Below, one piece after another: positions 8,214 to 16,612 of a stretch of DNA of 64,000 nt. A program made the translations under genes and the position numbers. The notes beneath the pieces are model-generated. The model was not told the origin of the DNA, did no database searches, and worked only from the letters and a program-made list of their open reading frames with translations. Numbering within the stretch: the first letter of the stretch is position 1; each line of letters begins with the position of its first letter. Origin of the DNA: an uncultured Paraprevotella sp. (lineage in GTDB: Bacteria; Bacteroidota; Bacteroidia; Bacteroidales; Bacteroidaceae); the NCBI GenBank assembly GCA_944321345.1, contig CALUKY010000001.1:62001-126000 (forward strand), in the 5' to 3' direction.

Positions 8214-9295
8214 TTGAAGAAAACGAAAAAGAATGGAGTCATATAGAAAGGTGGCTGGCGCAGGGCGCTTCCTTTGCCCTGTACCGCATGCCTCAGGATG
8301 ATGTCTGTCACGGACTGATGCAAAACGGAGCTGTGGAGCAGCTGGAAGATATCTTCCAGCTGAATGGAAAAGCCGGCTTTGTGTTTGCCCCCTTTCGAAT
8401 AGATTCCCAGAATCCTTTATTATTATTGAAACCTGAGGAGCGGATCTGCTTCTCTCTGAAAGCCGAACAAGATTTCGACCGGACGATTGCTGAGGAAGTA
8501 TCCCCGTTATCGGAGTCTTATTCGGCTTGCTTTGCATCGTTTCTGCAGGAACTCCGTGAAGGCGAATGCCGAAAACTGGTCCTTTCGCGTCGTGCCCGTA
8601 TCGGACGGGAGGAAGGCTTTTCCGTGCTGCGTGCTTTCCATGCGGCCTGTTGCCGTTTTGAGTTCTCTTATGTGTTTTTGTTCTATACTCCCGAAACAGG
8701 TTTCTGGTTGGGCTGTACGCCCGAGATACTGCTTTCCGGCGGACAAGGAGCTTATCACACGGTGGCACTGGCCGGAACACAGAGTCTGCAACAGGGCGAA
8801 CTGCCGCGACAGTGGGATGACAAGAACCGTGCGGAGCAGAATTATGTGACCGAATATATTCTGTTGCAATTGGCCCGAAAGGGAATCCGTGCCGAAAAGA
8901 ACGGTCCTTATCCGGTACGTGCCGGAGCATTGGCGCACCTGAAAACCGATGTGCACTTTGCGTTGGCAGTAGGTGAGGGACTGGGTGATTTGCTGAAACT
9001 GCTGCATCCCACACCGGCCGTGTGCGGAGTGCCCAAGGAAAAGGCCTTTCAGTTCATCCTGGAGCATGAAACGACTCCCCGTACCTATTACACCGGCTTT
9101 TTGGGTTGGCTGGATCCGCAGGGACAGACCGATCTGTATGTGAATCTGCGCTGTATGCAAATACAACCGGAGGCGTTTGTGCTTTATGCCGGAGGGGGAA
9201 TCCTTTCTTCTTCACAGGTGGAAGATGAATGGCAGGAAACGGAAAAGAAGATGGGAACGATGCGCTTTGTGGTGCATCATGGTTATGCAAAATAA
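8210..9295 (+). CDS. menF: Isochorismate synthase
   Basis: A chorismate-binding enzyme (361 aa) that isomerises chorismate to isochorismate, the first committed step of menaquinone synthesis. Conserved blocks of the family are visible: KLVLSRRARIG, GCTPEILLS, VALAGTQ, DDKNRAEQNYVTEYI, HPTPAVCGVPKEKA and the C-terminal YAGGGILSSSQVEDEWQETE with the Mg-binding acids. The family usually has a longer N-terminal half; here it is compact. The frame is open upstream to 8132, inside the previous gene. The ATG at 8210 is chosen because it overlaps the previous stop and begins with MIEENEKEW. menD starts three bases after the stop. Confidence 0.9.
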   Translation: MIEENEKEWSHIERWLAQGASFALYRMPQDDVCHGLMQNGAVEQLEDIFQLNGKAGFVFAPFRIDSQNPLLLLKPEERICFSLKAEQDFDRTIAEEVSPLSESYSACFASFLQELREGECRKLVLSRRARIGREEGFSVLRAFHAACCRFEFSYVFLFYTPETGFWLGCTPEILLSGGQGAYHTVALAGTQSLQQGELPRQWDDKNRAEQNYVTEYILLQLARKGIRAEKNGPYPVRAGALAHLKTDVHFALAVGEGLGDLLKLLHPTPAVCGVPKEKAFQFILEHETTPRTYYTGFLGWLDPQGQTDLYVNLRCMQIQPEAFVLYAGGGILSSSQVEDEWQETEKKMGTMRFVVHHGYAK

Positions 9296-9298
9296 TTT

Positions 9299-10948
9299 AT
9301 GTACTCAGAAAAAAAGAATATCCTACAGTTAGTGTCCTTGCTCGAACTGCATGGGGTGCGCACGGTAGTGCTTTGCCCCGGAAGCAGGAACACGCCGCTG
9401 ATTCATACTTTTGTCACTCATAAAGCCTTTGAGTGCTTTTCGGTGACCGATGAGCGGAGCGCGGGTTTTGTGGCGCTTGGTCTGGCTCAGGAGCGGAACA
9501 CTCCGGTGGTGGTTTGCTGCACCTCGGGCACCGCGTTGCTGAATATCCATCCTGCTGTGTGCGAGGCCTTTTATCAGCATCTTCCGCTGATTGTGGTTTC
9601 GGCCGACCGTCCGCAGGCCTGGATCGGACAGATGGACGGACAGACATTGCCGCAACCGGGCGTGTTCGGTCCGTTAGTAAAGAAAAGTGTGCACCTCCCC
9701 GAAATCCTTTCCGAAGAAGACGAATGGTATTGCAACCGCATGGTGAACGAAGCCATATTGGAATGCACGCATCGCGAGTGTGGACCGGTACAGATTAATA
9801 TCGCTCTGTCAGAACCTTTGTTTCAATATGGAGCAACTGCCATGCCTGAAGTGCGCTGCATCCGTCGGGTAGAAGCAGACCGGATATCCGATTTGGCCAC
9901 TGCATTTCGTACAGCCGAGCGCCGCATGCTGATTTGCGGACAGCTCACTCCGGCTCAGGCCGCCCGTCTGCAACCTCTGTTGCAGCAGTTTGACGGTGTG
10001 GTGCTCTCGGAACATCTGAGTAACTTGCATCTGAAGGACGAGAAAAGCAGTCTGTGCTATTTTGACGCTGCCCTCTCTACTTTGGGTGAGGCACAGCAGA
10101 AGGAGTTTGCGCCTGACCTGCTGATTACGATGGGCGGACACATTGTGTCCAAACGGTTGAAGAAGATGTTGCGTAAATATTCGCCTCGTGAACACTGGCA
10201 CATTACGCCTCAGGGCGAAGTGGTGGACCTGTTCTGTGCGCTGACCCATGTGGTGGAAATGAAGCCTGAAGACTTTCTTTGTGCTGTTTCTACAGCCGCA
10301 AATGATGAAACTTCCGGTTTCCTGAAGCAATGGGCAGACCTCTGTCGGGTGCCTCAACCGGCTCCGGAAACTTTTTCCAGTCTGATGGCCGTGGGGCATT
10401 TATTGGGAGCCTTGCCCAAATCCTCCTGTCTGCATCTGGCCAACAGTTCGGCTGTGCGTCTGGCGGCTCTGTATCCGATTGCATCTGGCATCCGGGTGTT
10501 CTGTAACCGGGGTACCAGCGGAATAGAAGGATCTCTGTCTACGGCCATCGGTTATGCTTCGGTTTCCAAGGAACTGAACTTCGTACTGATTGGAGATTTG
10601 AGCTTCTTCTATGATATGAATGCCCTCTGGAACGGAGCCATCCGCTCGAATCTGCGCATTCTGTTGCTCAACAATCAGGGAGGCGGTATATTCCATACTT
10701 TGCCCGGAATGGATTTGGAAAGTCCGTCGTGCCGGTATGTAGAAGCGATACACGGAGCAACGGCCCGTGGTTGGGTCAAGGACTGCGGACTGGTTTATTT
10801 CAAGGCCGAAACCCGGGAGCAGCTGGCAGAAGGCATCCGTCTGCTTACGGACCCGCATCTGGATGCTCCGGTGCTTGTAGAGGTCTTTATCGATATAGAG
10901 CACGATACTGAGGCGTTTAAAGCCTTTTTTGATTCACTGAAAAATTAA
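9299..10948 (+). CDS. menD: 2-succinyl-5-enolpyruvyl-6-hydroxy-3-cyclohexene-1-carboxylate synthase
   Basis: A thiamine-diphosphate enzyme (549 aa) joining isochorismate and 2-oxoglutarate. The substrate loop PGSRN is at residues 27-31, the catalytic Glu is E52 in TDERSAGF, and the ThDP/Mg motif runs from GDLSFF (432-437) to NNQGGG (458-463). The length is typical of the family. It starts three bases after menF and menB follows 15 bases on, so the three are one transcription unit. The product SEPHCHC normally goes to MenH, for which I find no gene in this window; the elimination may be done by an enzyme elsewhere or occur spontaneously. Confidence 0.94.
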   Translation: MYSEKKNILQLVSLLELHGVRTVVLCPGSRNTPLIHTFVTHKAFECFSVTDERSAGFVALGLAQERNTPVVVCCTSGTALLNIHPAVCEAFYQHLPLIVVSADRPQAWIGQMDGQTLPQPGVFGPLVKKSVHLPEILSEEDEWYCNRMVNEAILECTHRECGPVQINIALSEPLFQYGATAMPEVRCIRRVEADRISDLATAFRTAERRMLICGQLTPAQAARLQPLLQQFDGVVLSEHLSNLHLKDEKSSLCYFDAALSTLGEAQQKEFAPDLLITMGGHIVSKRLKKMLRKYSPREHWHITPQGEVVDLFCALTHVVEMKPEDFLCAVSTAANDETSGFLKQWADLCRVPQPAPETFSSLMAVGHLLGALPKSSCLHLANSSAVRLAALYPIASGIRVFCNRGTSGIEGSLSTAIGYASVSKELNFVLIGDLSFFYDMNALWNGAIRSNLRILLLNNQGGGIFHTLPGMDLESPSCRYVEAIHGATARGWVKDCGLVYFKAETREQLAEGIRLLTDPHLDAPVLVEVFIDIEHDTEAFKAFFDSLKN

Positions 10949-10963
10949 AAACAAAATAGATTT

Positions 10964-11785
10964 ATGGCAAATAGAGAATGGAAAGTCTTGAAGACTTATG
11001 AAGACATTATTTTTGATTTCTATAACGGAATAGCCCGTATCACCATCAACCGTCCGCAGGTGCGTAACGCTTTCACACCGCTCACTACGGCCGAAATCAG
11101 TGATGCTTTGCTGGAGTGCCGTGAGCGTCAGGACGTGCGTGTGGTGGTTCTTACGGGAGCCGGTGACAAAGCCTTCTGCTCGGGAGGAGATATGCATGTA
11201 AAAGGTCGCGGCGGATATGTAGGTCGTGACGGTGTTCCTCGCCTGAACGTGCTTGATGTTCAGAAGCAGATCCGTTCGCTGCCGAAGCCGGTCATTGCCG
11301 CTGTAAACGGTTTTGCGATTGGCGGTGGTCACGTGCTTCATGTGGTGTGCGACCTGACGATTGCTTCCGACAATGCCATCTTCGGACAGACCGGTCCGCG
11401 TGTGGGCAGTTTTGATGCCGGATTCGGTTCATCTTATCTGGCTCGTGTGGTAGGACAGAAGAAGGCGCGCGAAATCTGGTTCCTTTGCCGTAAATACAAT
11501 GCTCAGGAAGCATTGGAGATGGGATTGGTCAATAAGGTCGTACCTTTTGACCAGTTGGAAGACGAATATGTGGCGTGGAGCGAAGAGATGATGACGCTGA
11601 GTCCGTTGGCTTTGCGTATGATCAAGGCTGGCCTGAATGCCGAACTCGACGGACAAGCCGGTATTCAGGAATTGGCAGGAGATGCCACCATGCTGTATTA
11701 TATGACCGATGAGGCTCAGGAGGGTGGACGTGCCTTTTTGGAGAAACGCAAGCCTAACTGGGACGATTGTCCGCAAATGCCTTGA
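10964..11785 (+). CDS. menB: 1,4-dihydroxy-2-naphthoyl-CoA synthase
   Basis: A crotonase-family Dieckmann cyclase (273 aa) that closes the second ring of the naphthoquinone. Diagnostic strings are present: [19 protein letters not shown] (oxyanion loop), [39 protein letters not shown] and [17 protein letters not shown]. The Gly of FGQTG places it with the bicarbonate-dependent type exemplified by the E. coli enzyme rather than the type with an Asp at that site (family knowledge). The stop shares a base with the start of the following BlaI-type gene (TGATG). menC and menE, which normally accompany menB, are displaced about 5.5 kb downstream. Confidence 0.94.
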   Translation: MANREWKVLKTYEDIIFDFYNGIARITINRPQVRNAFTPLTTAEISDALLECRERQDVRVVVLTGAGDKAFCSGGDMHVKGRGGYVGRDGVPRLNVLDVQKQIRSLPKPVIAAVNGFAIGGGHVLHVVCDLTIASDNAIFGQTGPRVGSFDAGFGSSYLARVVGQKKAREIWFLCRKYNAQEALEMGLVNKVVPFDQLEDEYVAWSEEMMTLSPLALRMIKAGLNAELDGQAGIQELAGDATMLYYMTDEAQEGGRAFLEKRKPNWDDCPQMP

Positions 11786-12159
11786 TGATTATGGAGAAGC
11801 TTACCGTACAGGAAGAAGATGCCATGGTGCTGATCTGGCAGCATGCCCCTTGTGTGGTGCGCGATGTGCTGGCTTTTTATCCCGAACCTCGTCCGCCATA
11901 TACCACTTTAGCTTCTGTTTTCAAAAATCTGGAGCGTAAAGGATATATCGAAGCCCGCAAGGTGGGTATTGTTTACGAATACACTCCTTTGTTGAGTATG
12001 CGTGAATATAAGAGTGTATTTCTCGAAAATTGGGTGCAGACTTATTGTGAGGGTTCTTACAAGCAATTGCTGGCTTTTCTGGTAAACGACCAGCGCTTGT
12101 CGCGTAAGGAACTGAAGGAGATGTATAAAATGATGGAAAAAGATGGAAAGAAATCGTAA
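11785..12159 (+). CDS. BlaI/MecI/CopY-family transcriptional repressor
   Basis: A 124-residue winged-helix protein with the BlaI pattern: an N-terminal helix EEDAMVLIWQH, VRDVLAFY, then the recognition segment PPYTTLASVFKNLERKGYIEARK and a C-terminal dimer helix. BlaI repressors are usually inactivated by a membrane M56 peptidase (BlaR1/MecR1) encoded next door. None is present here; the next gene has only a TonB C-terminal domain. The ATG at 11785 shares a base with the menB stop (TGATG), so translation is coupled to the men operon. Likely targets are its own operon or the men genes; neither can be shown from the sequence. Confidence 0.85.
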   Translation: MIMEKLTVQEEDAMVLIWQHAPCVVRDVLAFYPEPRPPYTTLASVFKNLERKGYIEARKVGIVYEYTPLLSMREYKSVFLENWVQTYCEGSYKQLLAFLVNDQRLSRKELKEMYKMMEKDGKKS

Positions 12160-12700
12160 TGTCGTATCCGGATATTCTGTAAAGGACGTATTCAGGTCTT
12201 GTCTGTTTTTCGTTTTCTTATTGTTCGGATGTTTGTCCGGATTACAGGCACAGACTTCGGTAAAAGCAGAACTTCAGTTGGAAAAGGCAGATCAGACTCC
12301 GGAATATAAAGGTGGAGAGCAAAAGTTTGTTGAGTTTCTGCAAAAGGAGATTCATTATCCGGCCGATGCCCGTATGTATGGAGTGGAAACTCAGGTTACG
12401 GTTCATTTCATCATTGACGAATCAGGAAAGATTCAGAATCCCAAAGCCAAAGTCGGCCGTTTGCATCTGCGCAAGCAACACACTGAGGTGGACGGATATA
12501 CCGGAGCCACGCAAAAGCGTGAGTCTGAGCGTTGGTGGGCCCAGATCCGTAAGGAAATCGGCGGCCAGATGGAAAATGAAGTGTTGCGTGCTTTATATAA
12601 ATCGCGGAAATGGAAGCCTGGAAAAAAAGATGGTAAGAAGGCTGAAATAAAGGCTGTTCTGAAAGTTTCTTTTTTATATTCAGAGAGTAACGGAAAATAG
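12143..12700 (+). CDS. Exported TonB C-terminal-domain protein, 185 aa
   Basis: After a signal sequence (hydrophobic core about residues 21-34, likely cut in GLQA before QTSV), residues about 50-110 match the TonB C-terminal fold as seen in Bacteroidota BlaR1-TonB and energy-transducer proteins: PEYKGGEQKFVEFLQKEIHYP followed by GVETQVTVHFIIDESGKI, and later a WKPGKKDGKK string. The central stretch (residues 112-145) is an unusual charged insertion. There is no M56 peptidase and no proline-rich spacer, so it is not a full TonB. It overlaps the BlaI gene by 17 bases, suggesting a coupled pair in which the signalling peptidase has been lost. A terminator follows. Confidence 0.7.
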   Translation: MERNRNVVSGYSVKDVFRSCLFFVFLLFGCLSGLQAQTSVKAELQLEKADQTPEYKGGEQKFVEFLQKEIHYPADARMYGVETQVTVHFIIDESGKIQNPKAKVGRLHLRKQHTEVDGYTGATQKRESERWWAQIRKEIGGQMENEVLRALYKSRKWKPGKKDGKKAEIKAVLKVSFLYSESNGK

Positions 12701-12723
12701 AATGTATTGATATGTGTAGGAAT

Positions 12724-12752
12724 GGAGGTTCAGAAATGGATCTCCTTTTTTT
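12724..12752 (+). terminator. Intrinsic terminator of the menF-D-B-blaI-tonB unit
   Basis: GGAGGTTC pairs with GGATCTCC (two G-U) around AGAAAT, followed by seven T. Confidence 0.7.
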
Positions 12753-12963
12753 ATCTTCAAAACAAGATTTTTATACTTTGGAACAACCTTGTTTTCAATA
12801 AAATACCTTGGTTTAATCTATATCTTTGCAAAAAAATAGTGCCATAAAAAGCATTTTATGAGAAAGAAAAATAGAATATGAATCTTTAATAAAACCAAGA
12901 ATGATGAAAGTAAGTTTATTTTCCAAATGGACGATTAAATAATATGGGAAGGTTATTATAAAT
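12753..12963 (+). other. Orphan promoter with no recognisable gene behind it
   Basis: TATCTTTG at 12821-12828 is a perfect -7 element on the plus strand, yet only very short frames follow (a 13-codon one beginning MMKVSLFSK at 12901). A 7-bp hairpin CATAAAA-AGCA-TTTTATG lies at 12843-12860. It could be the 5' end of a displaced gene or a small RNA of about 130-170 bases ending near the hairpin at 12964-12997. Confidence 0.35.
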
Positions 12964-12997
12964 ATACTCCCAACTTGCTTTAGCAGGCTGGGAGTAT
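12964..12997 (-). terminator. Hairpin ending the OMP/lipoprotein operon
   Basis: ATACTCCCAACTTGC pairs with GCAGGCTGGGAGTAT with one mismatch and one G-U pair, 27 bases beyond the stop codon at 13025. The trailing U-run on the minus strand is poor (ATTTATAA). Confidence 0.5.
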
Positions 12998-13024
12998 GAA
13001 AAAAATTATATGTTAGCTATATTA

Positions 13025-13918
13025 TTAGAAGTAGAAATTGAGTGTCAAAGCACCTCCAATAGATTCTGTTCCTAGATGAAACTCACGGCTTCTAGGCTTA
13101 ATTCTTTCTGTTTTCTCTTCTATAATCTCTTTTTGAGGATTATATTCCTCATATACACTTCTTCTCTGAGATCGGAAAACATAGTAAGCACTGAGATTGA
13201 CTTCTGCTCCTAAAGAAATTTTAGGTGCAATAAAATATTCTACACCAGCACTTCCGGTAATTCCTGTATATACATCTGCACCTTCTCCATTAGTCATCAG
13301 AGTTCGTTTTGTTCCATTTAAAGCTCCAATAGAGGAAGTGCTAGGAGTTTGATTCACTGTTGTCATTTCATTACCGTAGGTATAAATAGTTTTGCTATTT
13401 TGTAATGCAAATAGTAATCCCATTCCGAAAACACCCTGAATACGTTTTTCTCCTTTACGATACTCTCCACCAACCATAATGCTTACACCATTTTTGGTGG
13501 TCTTTGTCTGGTCGATGACTTTGTCTTCGCTTAATCCATTTTGAGCTATCGCTTTGTCATCTTGAACATATTCTCTATCATAGATGGCACCTAAATTTAA
13601 ACCAATATTTGCACGCAATCCCCATTCATCTGTAAGCATATATTTACCCATAATGGAAACATCTGGCAAAAGATCTTTGTCTTTAAAACTTCCCTGATAT
13701 TTAGCAAAAGGTTCACCACCTAATGATTCTAAACTGTTATTGTCGGAATTGTTGAAAGCGTTACCAACATATTTAAGGATAGGATTCAAACTAACGCTAA
13801 GTCCAAAATCTCCTTCTTCTGGAACGTATTGCTTTTTTGCCGGAGCAGTAGCTTCCTGTGCCATCATTGTAGTTGCAAACATACAACTGACAAATATAGT
13901 AGATAATATCTTTTTCAT
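13025..13918 (-). CDS. Outer-membrane beta-barrel protein, 297 aa
   Basis: A signal peptide (MKKILSTIFVSCMF, cut in MMA before QEATA, Gln at +1) precedes a protein of amphipathic strands ending in Phe (GGALTLNFYF), the classic C-terminal signature of a BAM-assembled barrel. Glycine- and aromatic-rich strand pairs such as YMLTDEWGLRANIGLNLG and SAGVEYFIAPKISLGAEVNLSAYY resemble OmpW/OMP_b-brl porin-like proteins of Bacteroidota. I cannot name a substrate. It lies 12 bases downstream of a lipoprotein gene and shares its promoter. The base composition is visibly more AT-rich than the flanking men genes, which hints at separate ancestry. Confidence 0.7.
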   Translation of the reverse strand: MKKILSTIFVSCMFATTMMAQEATAPAKKQYVPEEGDFGLSVSLNPILKYVGNAFNNSDNNSLESLGGEPFAKYQGSFKDKDLLPDVSIMGKYMLTDEWGLRANIGLNLGAIYDREYVQDDKAIAQNGLSEDKVIDQTKTTKNGVSIMVGGEYRKGEKRIQGVFGMGLLFALQNSKTIYTYGNEMTTVNQTPSTSSIGALNGTKRTLMTNGEGADVYTGITGSAGVEYFIAPKISLGAEVNLSAYYVFRSQRRSVYEEYNPQKEIIEEKTERIKPRSREFHLGTESIGGALTLNFYF

Positions 13919-13930
13919 CTTAATTTAGTT

Positions 13931-14464
13931 TTAGTTAATGATTTCTGGCAAATATTCTAAGTCGCGAATATAAATAGCCTGATTTGATACCGGTACTACT
14001 ATAGGAGATACTTTAAATGAACGGTCAATTGTTTCTATGTTATATAGAAAATTTACAGAATTAAATTTAGGTTCAGAATATTTAGATACGAAGTCTTCTG
14101 TTTTTATGGTCACTTGACAGCCTTCAGCTACAATAGGGATTGTGATATTATAGAAACCGTTTACATCTGATTGCGTTGTAAATCTCTGTACTCCTGTACT
14201 ACCGTCTTTGTAGCTGGAATTAGGAACTTCAACAAATACTGTTTTGTTCGGTACTGGTTGATTGCTTATCTTACTAACAGAAGTAAGATCGCTTGAAGTT
14301 TGATATCCTCTGCTATAAAATAACTGTCCTTGAATTTTTACGGTTCCAGTTGCGTCTTCTGGTTTCATACTACTTATTTCATCAGAACAACTTACAACAA
14401 AGAAAGATGCGACTAATGCATATGCTGCATTTTTAAAAATTGACATAACTTTCATAACATTCAT
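13931..14464 (-). CDS. Lipoprotein with a beta-sandwich (carboxypeptidase regulatory-like) domain, 177 aa
   Basis: The N terminus ends in a lipobox VVSC with Cys26, followed by SDEIS, so the mature protein is a short acylated domain at the cell envelope. The body has the rhythm of a CarboxypepD_reg/transthyretin-like sandwich: TGTVKIQGQLFY near the start, PVPNKTVFVEV, TQSDVNGFYNITIPI and VTIKTEDF. I do not recognise a specific family. It is the first gene of a two-gene operon with the beta-barrel protein, so the two probably form an envelope complex. A consensus promoter lies 45 bases upstream. The operon is AT-rich and sits inside the split menaquinone locus. Confidence 0.6.
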   Translation of the reverse strand: MNVMKVMSIFKNAAYALVASFFVVSCSDEISSMKPEDATGTVKIQGQLFYSRGYQTSSDLTSVSKISNQPVPNKTVFVEVPNSSYKDGSTGVQRFTTQSDVNGFYNITIPIVAEGCQVTIKTEDFVSKYSEPKFNSVNFLYNIETIDRSFKVSPIVVPVSNQAIYIRDLEYLPEIIN

Positions 14465-14508
14465 TTTTTTAGTTTATAATTAGCTGTTAATTTTTACTGA
14501 ATATGCAA

Positions 14509-14540
14509 ATATACTTAGATACTTACATCTTCCCAAAAAA
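14509..14540 (-). promoter_or_regulatory. Bacteroidota-type promoter of the lipoprotein-OMP operon
   Basis: Read on the minus strand, TTTG (14540-14537) stands 20 bases before TATATTTG (14516-14509), a full match to TTTG-N19-21-TAnnTTTG. It is the best promoter in the window. Confidence 0.7.
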
Positions 14541-14738
14541 ACGATGTAAAAATGAATGTGAGTTACATTTTTTATATATTCATGTCTAAATGTTTATTTT
14601 TTTAGTTTATTTTAATGATAATATTGACGCTGTGTATTAGAAGAATTTGTTTTTCTTTTATTTATAGAATCATATTTTTTATAATATAATAGAAATATTT
14701 TTTCAGTAAATAAAATATGTTTAATGATAATCTTAGAA

Positions 14739-15611
14739 TTAAAAGTCTGTTTTTTTTATATCTTTTATTTTTATATAATGTTTAAATCCGTCGACTGTAT
14801 TCTTAAAGAAGATTCCTTCCTGGGCGGCTTTCTGGTTGTCTATCATCAGATTTCGTGGATGCTCCGGAAAGCGCTCCTCATCAGCCAGAATCCAGGAAGC
14901 AGGATCCGGCAGTTGCATCAGTTCGGCAAAGCGGATGAAAGTTTCATAACTGTTTCGGTCGTTCATGCTGCCAAAGTTATAGGCTCCTCCGGGAATGTCG
15001 AGACAAGCCTCCATGTTGCGTACCACCTCCCACACATTGGTTATGCCACGGAATTCGCGAACCGCTGCCTTCAGTTTTTCTCCTTTCTGGAAAGTCTGAA
15101 GCAGGTTTACCGGTAGGTTCCGGTTCAGTTTCCACGGACTGTCTGGTAAATCATACATCCACGTGAGCCGCAATCCCACTGCTTCCGGAAGGATTTCCGC
15201 AATGCGTTTCTCGGCTTCCAGCTTGTCACGTCCGTAAACACTCTGCGGGTTTACTTCATCGGTTTCTTTCCAAGGTTGCAGTCCCACATTTCCGTTATAC
15301 ACCTGATCAGAACTCATATACACCAGTTGTGCCTGCTGTTTCCGGCAGGCCAGAGCGATATGTACACTGCCTAACGTATTTACTTGATACGACTCTTCGG
15401 GATGGTTTTGAGAATAACCCGTATCAGAGATGGCGGCAGTGTGGAACACAATATCCGGACGTACCTCCCGGAACAGACTCTGTACGGCATCCTCCCGGCA
15501 GATATCCAGATCCTGATGTCCAACGGCGATAACGTTATATTTCTCTTTATAGTGAGCGCACAGGCGTTGTCCGAGAAAGCCGTTGCAACCCGTAATAAGC
15601 AGTTTTTTCAT
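14739..15611 (-). CDS. Extended SDR, dTDP-4-dehydrorhamnose reductase-like (RmlD family)
   Basis: A 290-aa NAD(P)-dependent epimerase/reductase-like protein: the nucleotide-binding loop GCNGFLGQ at residues 8-15, a Ser in VYMSSDQVY, and the catalytic YxxxK in SVYGRDK. HTAAISDTGYSQNHPEESYQVN is typical of RmlD-type proteins that reduce 4-keto-sugars. No other dTDP-rhamnose genes are nearby, so the true substrate is open; stand-alone RmlD-like proteins often have other roles. It lies 6 bases downstream of the EamA transporter gene and forms an operon with it and the HD-domain gene. These three minus-strand genes sit within the interrupted menaquinone locus. Confidence 0.75.
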   Translation of the reverse strand: MKKLLITGCNGFLGQRLCAHYKEKYNVIAVGHQDLDICREDAVQSLFREVRPDIVFHTAAISDTGYSQNHPEESYQVNTLGSVHIALACRKQQAQLVYMSSDQVYNGNVGLQPWKETDEVNPQSVYGRDKLEAEKRIAEILPEAVGLRLTWMYDLPDSPWKLNRNLPVNLLQTFQKGEKLKAAVREFRGITNVWEVVRNMEACLDIPGGAYNFGSMNDRNSYETFIRFAELMQLPDPASWILADEERFPEHPRNLMIDNQKAAQEGIFFKNTVDGFKHYIKIKDIKKTDF

Positions 15612-15617
15612 ATTCGT

Positions 15618-16580
15618 TTATTCTTTTGATGAGGAAGGATTCTGATTCATTTGTTTCTTCTGATAAGCTTCTATCTCTTTCAGGCTCCGACTTACGGAAA
15701 CCAGATATACTCCGCCGAAAATCAGACAGATGGCCAAAGCCTTTGTCAGGTTAAAGGAGTCCATACCCCAGCTTATAGCCACGATGCAGGCCACGATTGG
15801 CTGGATATAGTTATACATTCCGGCTACGGTAGGACGCAGGTTCTTCTGACCGATCACCGTGAGCAGATAACTGCCGAATGTGGCACCGACCACGATAAAG
15901 GCCAGTCCCAGAATCTCCATCAGTCCCAATCCCGTCCATTGTGTCTGTATCAGATCTCCGGCCGAGAAAGGCAGCGTGCAGATAAAGGCGTAGGTAAACA
16001 TCCACTTCATGATGGTGACAAGGGAATATTTGCTCACAAAATCTTTGTAGAGAACAATGTAGAGCGCGTAGCAGAACTGTGCGGTGAGCACTAACAGATC
16101 GCCCCAGATGGCTGTATCCTTGCTAGGGCTGACTGTGCCCGACTGACTGCTTCCCAATATCAGGAGCAGGGCGCCCGAAGCACCTGCTGCAATGCCGAGC
16201 ACTTTTTTTCCGGTGATCGGTTCCTTCAGAATGAAAGCCGCCAGAATCATGGCCCATAACGGCATACTCGTAGTAATGATCGAAGCGTCTGCCGGTGAGG
16301 TCAGGCTCACACCGAAGATGAAGCACCCCTGGTTCAAAATAATGGCCAGCAAGGCGGCAAAGAACAGATGCACCATGTCTTTATGATGTACATGCTCCGG
16401 CTTTTGGAAGAAAGAGGTAATCCAGAACAGAATCATGGCACCGCCGATGCGCAGATCGGTTACCACAAGGGGAGTAACGGCTCCCGTGATCATAATGACT
16501 TTGGATATGGGCGACATCAGTCCCCACATGATATTGGCTCCCAGCATGGATGCGTGGCCTTTCCAATGTATTTCTTTCAT
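15618..16580 (-). CDS. EamA/DMT-family membrane transporter
   Basis: A 320-residue protein made of about ten hydrophobic helices in two EamA repeats, one beginning HASMLGANIMWGLMSPISKV, the other after TAIWGDLLVLTAQFCYALY. Members of the drug/metabolite transporter family export or import small metabolites across the inner membrane; the substrate cannot be predicted. The loop between repeats carries a short polar stretch (SSQSGTVSPSKD). The C-terminal tail is hydrophilic with many Gln, Asn and Ser. It stands between an HD hydrolase (32 bases upstream) and the RmlD-like gene (6 bases downstream), so the three are probably co-transcribed. Confidence 0.82.
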   Translation of the reverse strand: MKEIHWKGHASMLGANIMWGLMSPISKVIMITGAVTPLVVTDLRIGGAMILFWITSFFQKPEHVHHKDMVHLFFAALLAIILNQGCFIFGVSLTSPADASIITTSMPLWAMILAAFILKEPITGKKVLGIAAGASGALLLILGSSQSGTVSPSKDTAIWGDLLVLTAQFCYALYIVLYKDFVSKYSLVTIMKWMFTYAFICTLPFSAGDLIQTQWTGLGLMEILGLAFIVVGATFGSYLLTVIGQKNLRPTVAGMYNYIQPIVACIVAISWGMDSFNLTKALAICLIFGGVYLVSVSRSLKEIEAYQKKQMNQNPSSSKE

Positions 16581-16612
16581 TTTCTTTTTGTGTTATGAGA
16601 ATTGCTCATTCG

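Noticed and set aside
14739..15611. Full dTDP-rhamnose pathway
   Set aside because: Only the reductase-like gene is present; rmlA, rmlB and rmlC are absent and the neighbours are unrelated.
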